This document shows positions 1-7,816 of a stretch of DNA of 64,000 bases, piece by piece; positions within the stretch are counted from its first letter, which is position 1; the number at the start of each line of letters is the position of its first letter. Position numbers and translations under genes: made by a program. The notes beneath the pieces were generated by a model. That model saw only the letters and a program-made list of their open reading frames with translations. It did no database searches and was not told where the DNA came from. The DNA comes from Pseudomonas graminis (GTDB lineage Bacteria; Pseudomonadota; Gammaproteobacteria; Pseudomonadales; Pseudomonadaceae), in the NCBI RefSeq assembly GCF_001705435.1, contig NZ_MDEN01000046.1, forward strand, positions 1-64,000. The letters run 5' to 3'.

Positions 1-168
1 CGACGACGCTCCGTGGGCCCGCGCCGAACGGACATCCATGTCCTGACGGCGCTCTCGCCGCATCCATGCGGCTCGACCCACTACGCATCGTCTACGTTCG
101 GCCTGCACCCAAGTCGCGTTTTGCGGTGACTGGGCTTTTTGCGTATGAAGATCAAAAGCAGATCAAAA
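1..168 (+). repeat. Long structured intergenic repeat, copy A (5' end outside window)
   Basis: This stretch matches 6908-7063 (copy C) closely and 1206-1365 (copy B) in reverse complement. It contains two small hairpins with the same loop letters ATCCAT: ggac-ATCCAT-gtcc near 30-45 and ccgc-ATCCAT-gcgg near 58-71. It then runs to the common tail agatcaaaagca and is followed directly by a REP palindrome at 170. The beginning of the element lies outside the window. No credible gene is present; short ORFs through it appear in several frames and follow the repeat rather than a protein. Confidence 0.8.
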
Positions 169-169
169 G

Positions 170-291
170 CTTCCCGGCTGAAGCCGGTCCTACGGGCGTA
201 CGCGCTGCTGTCAGCAGGACCGGCTATAGCCGGGAAGACGGCCTCACTGACTGCACGCGTTGCTTTAGTGGGACCGGCTTTAGCCGGGAAG
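170..291. repeat. Cluster of three REP palindromes (cttcccggct-type)
   Basis: Three copies of the short palindrome cttcccggctNNagccggtcc lie at 170-193, 216-237 and 268-291. The first is in one orientation and the other two are inverted relative to it. The same sequence recurs at 1124-1148, 1171-1194, 7065-7088 and 30721-30744. Such palindromes in Pseudomonas are non-coding REP elements, usually moved by RAYT transposases encoded elsewhere; no RAYT gene is in this window. Confidence 0.85.
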
Positions 292-329
292 GGGCCGGTG
301 TGGGCGAGGGCAATTTCACGGCCTGGCAC

Positions 330-383
330 GTTGATCGTTCCCACGCTCCGCGTGGGCATGCATCCCGTGACGCTGCGCGTCAC
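330..383 (-). repeat. Double-hairpin repeat (DUF1534-type), left copy
   Basis: Two adjacent short hairpins are visible: cccacgctccgcgtggg and gtgacgctgcgcgtcac, joined by catgcatcc. The same unit occurs inverted at 997-1050. In Pseudomonas genomes this repeat is often mis-translated as a small protein family called DUF1534. It lies upstream of the acetyltransferase gene and may be part of its 5' flank. Confidence 0.75.
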
Positions 384-464
384 AACGTGCGATATCCATG
401 CTTCTAGCCGTAGCCACGGCCGCAATCAGCCGCTTAGACTGTCCCCTCTTTCTGTTTTCAAAGG

Positions 465-977
465 ATGAATCCAGTGAATGTTGCTGTTGATCAGGTGGTG
501 ATCCATCGTTTTACCGAGGCCCATATCGAGGGTGTCACTGCGTTGTATAACGACCCTGAGGTGTGCCGTCAGGTGCTTCAGATGCCGTATCAGTCGGCCG
601 ATGTCTGGCGCAAACGGCTGGCGGGGGCGGATGACCGGTCTGTGAAGCTGGTCGCTCTGCATCAGGGTCAGGTGATCGGCAACATTGGTCTGGAGCAATA
701 CGCGCGCATTCGCCAGCGTCATGTCGGCGCGATCGGCATGGGCATCGCGGCGGCCTGGCAGGGCAAAGGGGTGGGGTCGAGGCTCATGGCCGCTGTGCTG
801 GAAGTCGCGGACAACTGGATGAACCTGCACCGGGTGGAACTCACTGTGTTTGCCGACAACGAAGCCGCTTTGGCGCTGTACCGCAAATTCGGCTTCGAAA
901 CCGAAGGCCGCCTGCGGGACTACGCCATACGCGACGGCGTCCTCGTCGACGCTATCAGCATGGCGCGCTTTAAATAA
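465..977 (+). CDS. GNAT-family N-acetyltransferase
   Basis: The 170-residue protein is a single GNAT (Gcn5-related) acetyltransferase domain, so it should transfer an acetyl group from acetyl-CoA to an amine; the substrate is unknown. The acetyl-CoA-binding motif A is visible as GKGVGSRL near residues 103-110. It is followed by the typical DNEAALALYRKFGF segment near 128-141 and the ending EGRLRDYA. The overall pattern resembles the YhhY/amino-acid N-acetyltransferase branch. The ATG at 465 overlaps the AAAGGA ribosome-binding sequence; a GTG start at 474, nine bases downstream of it, is an equally good choice. The gene stands alone between two mirror-image repeat blocks. Confidence 0.85.
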   Translation: MNPVNVAVDQVVIHRFTEAHIEGVTALYNDPEVCRQVLQMPYQSADVWRKRLAGADDRSVKLVALHQGQVIGNIGLEQYARIRQRHVGAIGMGIAAAWQGKGVGSRLMAAVLEVADNWMNLHRVELTVFADNEAALALYRKFGFETEGRLRDYAIRDGVLVDAISMARFK

Positions 978-996
978 CCGATCAGCCTGTGGAAGA

Positions 997-1050
997 GCGA
1001 CGCAGAGCGTCTGGGGATGCATACCCACGCGGAGCGTGGGAATGATCAAC
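997..1050 (+). repeat. Double-hairpin repeat (DUF1534-type), right copy
   Basis: This is the inverted counterpart of 330-383: gacgcagagcgtc then cccacgcggagcgtggg joined by ggggatgcata. It starts 20 bases after the stop codon of the acetyltransferase gene and could act as a transcription-end hairpin, although no T-run follows. Confidence 0.75.
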
Positions 1051-1055
1051 AGCAT

Positions 1056-1194
1056 TCGCGAGCAAGCTCGCCCCCACAGGCAGGGTGTCCGATCAGCAAA
1101 ACTGCCAGCATCCCCACTGGCCGCTTCCCGGCTAAAGCCGGTCCCACTAAAAGCACACCGCGTACACCCTGTGGGACCGGCTTCAGCCGGGAAG
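1056..1194. repeat. Three REP palindromes of two types
   Basis: A gcgagcaagctcgc-type REP lies at about 1057-1078. Two cttcccggct-type REPs follow at 1124-1148 and 1171-1194, in inverted orientation to each other. This block mirrors the REP cluster at 170-291 on the other side of the acetyltransferase gene. Confidence 0.85.
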
Positions 1195-1205
1195 CTGTTG
1201 ATCTG

Positions 1206-1480
1206 CCTTGCTTTTGATCTTTGAACACAAACAGTCCAGACACCGCCAATCGCGACTTGGGTGCAGGCTGAACGCAGGTTTCGCGCAGTGGGCCGAGCGG
1301 CATGGATGCCGCGAGAGCCGCCCCCCGCCATGGATGGCGGATGGCGGCGGTCCCACGTAGCGAGACCGGAGTGAAGGAACCCTGAGGAACGAAGGGCCAA
1401 ACCAGGAGCAAGCACCCTTGGTTACTTGGGGTGCTTTTCCAAGTAACTCGCCGAAGGCGAAACAGTCTGCCCCCAGGCAG
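1206..1480 (-). repeat. Long structured intergenic repeat, copy B
   Basis: In reverse complement this copy matches 6795-7063 (copy C) over its full length. The matching parts are a gtttcgccttcggcgagtta block, then accccaagtaaccaagggtgc, then the hairpin section, then gcctgcacccaagtcgcg and the tail agatcaaaagc. The hairpin section differs in sequence from copies A and C but keeps the stems: cgcc-ATCCAT-ggcg and gcggc-ATCCAT-gccgc. It is inverted relative to copy A. ORFs 426-1415 and 1046-1510 run through it but have no sign of being genes. Confidence 0.8.
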
Positions 1481-1515
1481 GCGCCCTTGACCTTGATCTC
1501 CCAAACGCAAAAACT

Positions 1516-1545
1516 AAAAAGCCCCGCGTCTCACAACGCGGGGCT
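1516..1545 (-). terminator. Rho-independent terminator of gdhB
   Basis: A 10-bp G+C-rich stem (agccccgcgt / acgcggggct, loop ctcaca) is followed on the minus strand by TTTTT. It lies 24 bases beyond the gdhB stop codon. Confidence 0.9.
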
Positions 1546-1568
1546 TCCGATTACAGACGACTAAACCA

Positions 1569-4500
1569 TCACACCACCGCCGTCTGCCCACTCATTGCCA
1601 GATCCAGCAACTCACGGTTAGCGACCGCATACATCGCATAATCATTACCACTCGCCGCACGCAACTCCACCAACATCGCGCGCCAGCGCTCGACCATCGG
1701 CAAATGCTGCTCCAGCCACAGACTCAAACGCTCCTCGACATCCGCAGGACCATTCGCCATCTGCAACACCGACACCGTAATCGCCCGCTGCTGCCAATCG
1801 ATATCATCACGGAACGCCTCACGGGCCAGCGCCTGCCAATTGTTCTCCACCGGCAACGCACTGATCTGCTGCAAATACCACGTCACATCCAGCGAACTGC
1901 CCACCGCGAAATACACCTTCGCCACGTCCGCTGCATTCTGACCAGTCACATCAGACGCCTCGATGATCGGCAACAGCGTGTACAGGTGACTGGTACCCGC
2001 CACCATCCGCGCCAGCAGCTCCGGCACGCCGGCCGCGACGTACTCCTGATAACGCGTCTGCCAGACCTCACGGGTCGGCCCTTCCAGCAACTCGTCCAGC
2101 TTCAGACCCAGCGCCGCGATGTGCGGACCGAAGTGCGCCACATCACGCCCTGCGTCCAGCTCATTGCGACGGCTGCGCAAGAACCAGCGCGTCGCGCGAC
2201 GACCCAGACGCATCAACTCATCCATCAACGCCAGCTGAATCTCCGCCGGGACCTTGTAGTCCAGCGCCTCGATCTGACGGAACCAGTGCGGGAGGTGGAA
2301 AATGTCACGCACGATCACGTAAGCACCGGCCACGTTGGCGGCGGTCATGCCGGTCGACTCTTTGAGCCGCTGCACAAAGGTGATGCCCATGTGGTTGACC
2401 AGATCGTTGGCGATCTGCGTGCTGACGATTTCGCGCTTCAGACGGTGGCGACGCATCGACTCGGAGAACTTAGCGCCCAGTGACGGCGGGAACGCCGTTT
2501 CCATGTCACGCGCCAGATAGTCGTCGTCCGGAACGCGGGATTCCAGCAGCGCTTCCTTGAGGTCGATCTTGCTGTAGGAGATCAGCACCGACAGCTCGGC
2601 CCGGGTCAGGCCTTTCTTCTCGGCGATGCGCTCGGCCAGTTGATCTTCCGCCGGCAGGAACTCGATGGCACGGTCCAGCTTGCCCCGCACTTCCAGGTCG
2701 CTCATCAGGCGCTTGTACTCGGCGATGCGCTCGTAGGCACGGCGCTCCGCCAGAGACAGGGCCTGGGTCTGCTTGTAGTTGTTGCCGAGGACGAGGTTGC
2801 CCACTTCGTCGGTCATGCTTTCGAGCAGCAGGTTGCGCTGCTTCTCGGTCATGTCGCCGGCCTGGACCACTTCGTTCAGCAGGATCTTGATGTTCACTTC
2901 GTGGTCGGAGCAGTCCACACCACCGGCGTTGTCGATGAAGTCGGTGTTGGTCGCGCCGCCCATCAGGCCGAATTCGACGCGGCCCAGCTGGGTCATGCCC
3001 AAGTTGCCGCCCTCGCCCACTACCTTGCAGCGCAGCTGATTGCCGTTGACGCGCAGTGCGTCGTTGGCCTTGTCGCCGACGTCTGCGTGGGTCTCGGTGC
3101 TGGCTTTGACGTAGGTGCCGATGCCGCCGTTCCACAACAGATCCACCGGCGCCATGAGCAGCGCGTGCATCAGCTCGGTCGGGGTCAGTTTGTCAGCGGT
3201 GATGTCGAAGCGCGCTTTCATCTGCGGGGTGATCGCGATGCTTTTCGCACTGCGCGGGAAGATACCGCCGCCTGCGGACATCAGGCTGGTGTCGTAATCG
3301 GTCCACGCCGAACGCGGCAGGTCGAACAGACGCTGACGCTCGGCAAAGCTGCTGGCCGGGTCCGGATTCGGGTCGATGAAGATATGCAGGTGGTTGAAGG
3401 CCGCCACCAGTTGCAGCTTGTCGGACATCAACAGGCCGTTACCGAACACGTCACCGGCCATGTCGCCGACGCCGATCACGCTGATGCTGTCCTGCTGCAC
3501 GTTGATGCCGCGCTCGCGGAAGTGGCGCTGTACGCCAACCCACGCGCCCTTGGCGGTGATGCCCATTTTCTTGTGGTCGTAACCTGCCGAACCGCCTGAC
3601 GCGAAGGCGTCGCCGAGCCAGAAACCGTAGTCGATGGCGATGCCGTTGGCGATGTCGGAGAAGGTCGCGGTGCCTTTGTCGGCGGCGACGACCAGGTACG
3701 GGTCATCGTCGTCATGGCGCACGACGTTGGCCGGCGGCACCAGTGCGCCTTCTTTCAGGTTGTCGGTGATGTCCAGCAGACCGGAGATGAAGAGGCGGTA
3801 GCACGCGATCGCTTCGGCCTGAATCTCGTCGCGGGTGCCGGTGGTCGGCAGACGACGGGGCAGGAAACCGCCCTTGGCGCCGACCGGCACGATGACCGAG
3901 TTCTTCACTTGCTGGGCTTTGACCAGACCCAGCACTTCGGTGCGGAAGTCTTCTTCACGGTCGGACCAGCGCAGGCCGCCACGGGCCACGTTGCCGAAGC
4001 GCAGGTGAACGCCTTCGACGCGCGGCGAGTAGACGAAGATTTCAAACTTCGGCACCGGCTTCGGCAGCTCGGGGATCAGGCGCGGGTTGAACTTGAAGCT
4101 GAAGTAGCTCTTGCTCTGGCCGTTGGCGTCGGTCTGGTAGAAGTTGGTGCGCATGGTCGCCTTGATCAGGTCAAGGTAGCGACGCAGGATGCGGTCTTCG
4201 TTGAGCACTTGCACGCCGTCCAGCGCAGTCAGAATCGCCTGCTCCAGACGCTGCTGCATGTCGTCGAGGTCACCGCCGCTCAGCTTGCGCGCCAGATAGA
4301 AGCGGGTCTTGAACAGACGCGTCAGCTCGCGAGCGATGTCGGCGTGGTTGTTCAGCGTGCTGGCGATGTAACCCAGGTCGAAGCCCAGACGGATCTGCTT
4401 CAGGTAACGCGCGTAGGCACGCAGCAACGCCACGTCGCGCCACGGCAAACCGGCGGTCAGCACCAGACGGTTGAAGGCATCGTTCTCGGCTTCACCACGC

Positions 4501-6425
4501 ACGATGTGGACGAAGGCGTCCTGCAGCGTGTCGTTGAGCTGCTGCAGGTCCAGGTTCAGGCCTTCGCCGTAAGTGAACGCAAAATCGTGAATCCAGAACT
4601 CGCGGCCGTTGGTGTGGCGCAGGCGGTACGGGAATTCACCGAGTACGCGCAGGCCGAGGTTTTCCAGGATCGGCAGCACGTCTGACAGCGCCAGCGGCGT
4701 GTCAGCGTGGTACAGCTTGCAGTGCAGCTGCGCCTTGTCGCCGGACAGCGGCTGGTAAAAGCTCATGACCAGCGGATTGGCTTCGGACAGGCTCAGCACG
4801 TGTTGCATGTCGACCACGGCGGAGTGCGCGGCGAAACGCTCGCGGTAGCCGGCCGGGAAACCTTTCGGGAAGTCGGCCAGCACGTTGGTGCCCTGAGCTT
4901 CGCCGAAGCTTTCGATGACCAGACTGGCGTAGTCGTCTTTCCACGAACGGCAGGCCTGGATGACTTCGTTTTCCAACTGCTGCGGATCGATGTCGAGGGT
5001 GACTTTCGGGTCCACACGCAGGATCAGCTGCACGCGCGCCAGCACCGACTCGGAGAAGAAGGTCCAGAACTCGCAGTCGGTGGCTTTCAGGCGATCCATC
5101 AGCACTTGCTGAATCTTCTGACGGACTTCGGTGGAATAGACGTCGCGCGGCACGTAGGCCAGGCAGTAGCAGAAACGGCCGTACGGGTCCTTGCGCAGGA
5201 ACACGCGAATCTTGTTGCGCTCCTGGATCTGCACGATCGACATGACGGTGGTGAACAGCTCGTCCACCGGGGTCTGGAACAGGTCGTCGCGGGGCAGCAC
5301 TTCAACCACTTGCGCCAGTTCCTTGCCCAGGTGCGCCTTGGCGTCGAACCCGGAGCGGCGCTCGACTTCAGCGACCTTGCGGCGGATGTACGGAATGGCA
5401 CGCACGCTTTCGCCATACACCGAGGAGGTGTACAGGCCCATGAAGCGCGATTCCTTGATGACCTTGCCGTCGGCGTCGATCTGGCGGATGGACACGTAGT
5501 CCGGGTACGCCGGGCGATGCACGCGGCTCGGGTGCGCAGCCTTGGCGAACGACAGCAGGGTCGGCTCCTGCAGGTAGTTCACTGCATAGCCTTCGATGTG
5601 CAGGTCTTCGGCGGTGAGCCCTGCGCGCAGCAGTTTGGTCAGGCCAAGGAAGGACGACGGGTCGTACTGGAGCTGACCGCCCTCGCCTTCGCTGCTGACG
5701 GTGAATTCTTCATAGCCGAGGAACGTGAAGTGGTTGTTGACCAGCCATTCGAGGAACACCTTGACCTCGGATTTCTCCTCCGGGTCAATGGTGTACTCCG
5801 TGGCGTCGATGCCGGCCAGCAGCTCGTGGAGCTTGGCTTTCATCGGCTCGAAGTCTTCCACCGCGACGCGGACTTCACCCAGCACCTGCTCCAGTTCGCG
5901 GGCGAGCACGTTCAGCTCCGCGGCATTGGCGCAACGGTCGATCTCCAGGTACATCAACGATTCTTGCAGCACGCCGTCGCCGCTGGTGCCTTTTGGCAGC
6001 AGTTCGAGCAGTTGGCCTTTCTCGTCGCGACGCACGCTGAGCACGGTGGTCTGCAGCGTGTGGATGCTGTAGCCGCGGCGGTTCAGTTCGGTGCGCACCG
6101 AGTCGACCAGGAACGGCAGGTCGTGGTGCAGCACTTCGACGGCGGTGTGGGTGGACTGCCAGCCGTGACGTTCGTAATCGGGGTTGTAGACCCGTACCTG
6201 CGGCGTGCCGTGCTCGAAGCGTTCGAGCAGGCGCCAGGCCGAGAGGGTGCAACCGGCCAGGTCAGAGAGTCTGCGCTGGGTGAGTTCGTCGAGGGAGATG
6301 ATGCCGAAGAATTGTTCGGCGAACAGCGCCACTTGTGGCAGTGCCTGTTCGCTGATGTGCTGAGCCAGTGCCGCTCGCAGTTGGTGCTGGAAGTCGGACT
6401 TGCTGGCTGCGGTGAAGAACGCCAT
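1569..6425 (-). CDS. gdhB: NAD-specific glutamate dehydrogenase, giant (180-kDa) class
   Basis: The 1618-residue protein belongs to the large bacterial NAD-glutamate dehydrogenases, which oxidatively deaminate glutamate to 2-oxoglutarate and ammonium in the cytoplasm. Its length equals the usual ~1,620 residues. The N-terminal half holds regulatory regions. The catalytic core is in the second half, with ARGGLRWSDR followed by the substrate-lysine motif PVGAKGGF near residue 847. The nucleotide-binding part follows (IGVGDMAGDVFGNG, then GNLGMTQLGR). The ATG is preceded by GGAG eight bases upstream, and a terminator follows the stop codon. It stands alone as a single-gene unit. In P. aeruginosa the equivalent enzyme is activated by arginine and serves growth on it, which fits the arginine succinyltransferase genes at 50.8-58.7 kb. 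Confidence 0.97.
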   Translation of the reverse strand: MAFFTAASKSDFQHQLRAALAQHISEQALPQVALFAEQFFGIISLDELTQRRLSDLAGCTLSAWRLLERFEHGTPQVRVYNPDYERHGWQSTHTAVEVLHHDLPFLVDSVRTELNRRGYSIHTLQTTVLSVRRDEKGQLLELLPKGTSGDGVLQESLMYLEIDRCANAAELNVLARELEQVLGEVRVAVEDFEPMKAKLHELLAGIDATEYTIDPEEKSEVKVFLEWLVNNHFTFLGYEEFTVSSEGEGGQLQYDPSSFLGLTKLLRAGLTAEDLHIEGYAVNYLQEPTLLSFAKAAHPSRVHRPAYPDYVSIRQIDADGKVIKESRFMGLYTSSVYGESVRAIPYIRRKVAEVERRSGFDAKAHLGKELAQVVEVLPRDDLFQTPVDELFTTVMSIVQIQERNKIRVFLRKDPYGRFCYCLAYVPRDVYSTEVRQKIQQVLMDRLKATDCEFWTFFSESVLARVQLILRVDPKVTLDIDPQQLENEVIQACRSWKDDYASLVIESFGEAQGTNVLADFPKGFPAGYRERFAAHSAVVDMQHVLSLSEANPLVMSFYQPLSGDKAQLHCKLYHADTPLALSDVLPILENLGLRVLGEFPYRLRHTNGREFWIHDFAFTYGEGLNLDLQQLNDTLQDAFVHIVRGEAENDAFNRLVLTAGLPWRDVALLRAYARYLKQIRLGFDLGYIASTLNNHADIARELTRLFKTRFYLARKLSGGDLDDMQQRLEQAILTALDGVQVLNEDRILRRYLDLIKATMRTNFYQTDANGQSKSYFSFKFNPRLIPELPKPVPKFEIFVYSPRVEGVHLRFGNVARGGLRWSDREEDFRTEVLGLVKAQQVKNSVIVPVGAKGGFLPRRLPTTGTRDEIQAEAIACYRLFISGLLDITDNLKEGALVPPANVVRHDDDDPYLVVAADKGTATFSDIANGIAIDYGFWLGDAFASGGSAGYDHKKMGITAKGAWVGVQRHFRERGINVQQDSISVIGVGDMAGDVFGNGLLMSDKLQLVAAFNHLHIFIDPNPDPASSFAERQRLFDLPRSAWTDYDTSLMSAGGGIFPRSAKSIAITPQMKARFDITADKLTPTELMHALLMAPVDLLWNGGIGTYVKASTETHADVGDKANDALRVNGNQLRCKVVGEGGNLGMTQLGRVEFGLMGGATNTDFIDNAGGVDCSDHEVNIKILLNEVVQAGDMTEKQRNLLLESMTDEVGNLVLGNNYKQTQALSLAERRAYERIAEYKRLMSDLEVRGKLDRAIEFLPAEDQLAERIAEKKGLTRAELSVLISYSKIDLKEALLESRVPDDDYLARDMETAFPPSLGAKFSESMRRHRLKREIVSTQIANDLVNHMGITFVQRLKESTGMTAANVAGAYVIVRDIFHLPHWFRQIEALDYKVPAEIQLALMDELMRLGRRATRWFLRSRRNELDAGRDVAHFGPHIAALGLKLDELLEGPTREVWQTRYQEYVAAGVPELLARMVAGTSHLYTLLPIIEASDVTGQNAADVAKVYFAVGSSLDVTWYLQQISALPVENNWQALAREAFRDDIDWQQRAITVSVLQMANGPADVEERLSLWLEQHLPMVERWRAMLVELRAASGNDYAMYAVANRELLDLAMSGQTAVV

Positions 6426-6705
6426 CTGTGGTACTCCGATTGGCTTGAGCTTTTATATAGGAGAGATGCGTGTGTCGGGTGGAGCTTTGTGTTTGCCTCG
6501 TTTGCGTCTGGTCGATGATAGTCAGCATAACGTGACAGAGGGCAATGCGATTGGCACTGCGTGAATTACTAACGCTTTTGGTGTGTGTGCCGTCACATTT
6601 GTTCGGCTCGGGTGCAGCTTAACGAGTGGCGCCCTGAATCTGCTTGCGATGCTGCGACATATTCGGACATCGGGTTGCAGACAGCGGCTTGAGGGAGCGG
6701 CTTGA

Positions 6706-6752
6706 GGGGACTGATTTATTTACAGTGCTTCATCGTAAATCAATCTGTCCCC
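6706..6752 (+). repeat. 47-bp palindromic repeat, copy 1
   Basis: An imperfect inverted repeat begins ggggactgatttatttac and ends gtaaatcaatctgtcccc, around a short central segment. Two more copies are at 7117-7163 (same orientation) and 23623-23669 (opposite). The long stem and multiple copies point to a REP-like mobile palindrome. Confidence 0.85.
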
Positions 6753-6794
6753 GGGGTACGCGGTGCGGCTAGAAGAAGATCAAGAGCGTCGGCC

Positions 6795-7063
6795 TAACGG
6801 CCTTGGTTTCGCCTTCGGCGAGTTACTTGGAAAAGCACCCCAAGTAACCAAGGGTGCCTGCTCCTGGCTTGGCCCTTCCTTCGTCAGGGTTCCTTCACTC
6901 CGGTCCCGCTCCGTGGGCCCGCGCCGAACGGACATCCATGTCCTGACGGCGCTCTCGCCGCATCCATGCGGCTCGGCCCACTGCGCGAGACCTGCGCTCA
7001 GCCTGCACCAAAGTCGCGTTTGGCGGTGCCTGGACATTTTGTGTACGAAGATCAAAAGCAAAA
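6795..7063 (+). repeat. Long structured intergenic repeat, copy C
   Basis: This is the only copy seen complete in the forward direction. From 5' to 3' it shows the small hairpin gccttcggc near 6811-6822, the accccaagtaaccaagggtgc block near 6838-6858, and ccttcactccggt. Next is a nested stem gcgccg...cggcgc enclosing ggac-ATCCAT-gtcc, then ccgc-ATCCAT-gcgg, gcctgcaccaaagtcgcg and the tail agatcaaaagc. It is followed at once by a REP and lies between two direct copies of a 47-bp palindrome. Confidence 0.8.
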
Positions 7064-7064
7064 G

Positions 7065-7088
7065 CTTCCCGGCTGAAGCCGGTCCTAC
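7065..7088 (+). repeat. REP palindrome (cttcccggct-type)
   Basis: It is the same sequence and orientation as 170-193 and again directly follows the tail of a long structured repeat, so the two appear to travel as one unit. Confidence 0.85.
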
Positions 7089-7116
7089 AGTCATCGCCAA
7101 TCCCACTTAGTGCTAA

Positions 7117-7163
7117 GGGGACTGATTTATTTACAGCGCTTCACCGTAAATTAATCTGTCCCC
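7117..7163 (+). repeat. 47-bp palindromic repeat, copy 2
   Basis: It differs from copy 1 at only a few positions, in the stem and in the centre, and ends in the same atctgtcccc. It forms a direct repeat with 6706-6752 on either side of the long structured repeat. Confidence 0.85.
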
Positions 7164-7266
7164 GGCGGATCGGTCATTCAACTGCCAACCGCAATATCCA
7201 GCAAATCTCCCACAAGACTGGCAAAATCCATCCCTGCCCTGCCCCCCAGCCACAGGAATCACCGCC

Positions 7267-7629
7267 ATGCAAATGACCACCGACAGCTTCATCTATAACC
7301 CATGCGACGAGGAGGAAGATGATATGGCGCTGGCCTGTTGCTATGGCAGCAGCACCGGTGATCTGTTTCTGCTCGCGCGTTTCCCCGATGAGGATGAGGT
7401 CGATATCACGTTTCGTGACGACACTATCCATGTCGAAGACAACATCACCGTCACCCTGAGCGCCACTCGGCTGTTGGTCGAAATCAACGCCGCCGACGCC
7501 AAACCCTTGGGCGGCGACGCCACGTACGACATTACCCACAGCACACCTGCCAATGAGCTGACCGAGCTGGACGCCACGCTGCGGATCATCCTCAGCGGTG
7601 TCGGGACGTACGTCAGCCAGATCAACTGA
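7267..7629 (+). CDS. Small acidic protein of unknown function
   Basis: The 120-residue protein is strongly acidic at its N-terminus (CDEEEDD), with no signal peptide or membrane segment. Its second half (LVEINAADAKPLGGDATYDI, then ELTELDATLRIILSG) loosely resembles the end of Imm10-type immunity proteins, but I cannot establish that by eye. The ATG has a good site, AGGA nine bases upstream. It lies 187 bases before the MoxR/Bat operon in the same direction, so it may be a separate unit or weakly co-transcribed. No toxin gene is adjacent, which argues against a simple immunity role. Confidence 0.75.
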   Translation: MQMTTDSFIYNPCDEEEDDMALACCYGSSTGDLFLLARFPDEDEVDITFRDDTIHVEDNITVTLSATRLLVEINAADAKPLGGDATYDITHSTPANELTELDATLRIILSGVGTYVSQIN

Positions 7630-7816
7630 GACCTCCCCGGCATCGGGCCCCAATTGACGCAAATGTAAGACAGTTCTTGTTTTTGCCCCGTCCTTTGCTG
7701 AAAAGCCGAAAAAACCCGCCGGCCGATTAGTCGGCGCCCCTGCGATGGATTAAAGTAACGCCCCCAGCTTCGGCGCCACTTGGCGCTGCTGCCTCTCCTG
7801 CCAGGAACTGTCATCG

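Larger units (their letters stand above)
6426..7266. other. Gene-free 0.84-kb gap: gdhB promoter side plus repeats
   Basis: No credible gene lies here. The first ~280 bases upstream of gdhB are unique sequence and should carry its promoter. From 6706 on the gap is filled by a 47-bp palindrome, the long structured repeat copy C, a REP and a second 47-bp palindrome, described separately. Confidence 0.8.

Noticed and set aside
66..425. Overlapping ORFs of ~110 codons on both strands
   Set aside because: They translate REP and long-repeat sequence; several frames are open at once and the same sequence recurs at other places, so the repeat, not a protein, explains them.
426..1415. 329-codon minus-strand ORF opposite the acetyltransferase gene
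   Set aside because: It is antisense to a clear GNAT gene and runs through repeat DNA; no family features.
4707..6518. 603-codon plus-strand ORF opposite gdhB
   Set aside because: It arises from the high G+C third-position bias of gdhB; composition is His/Gln/Val-rich and without recognisable domains.
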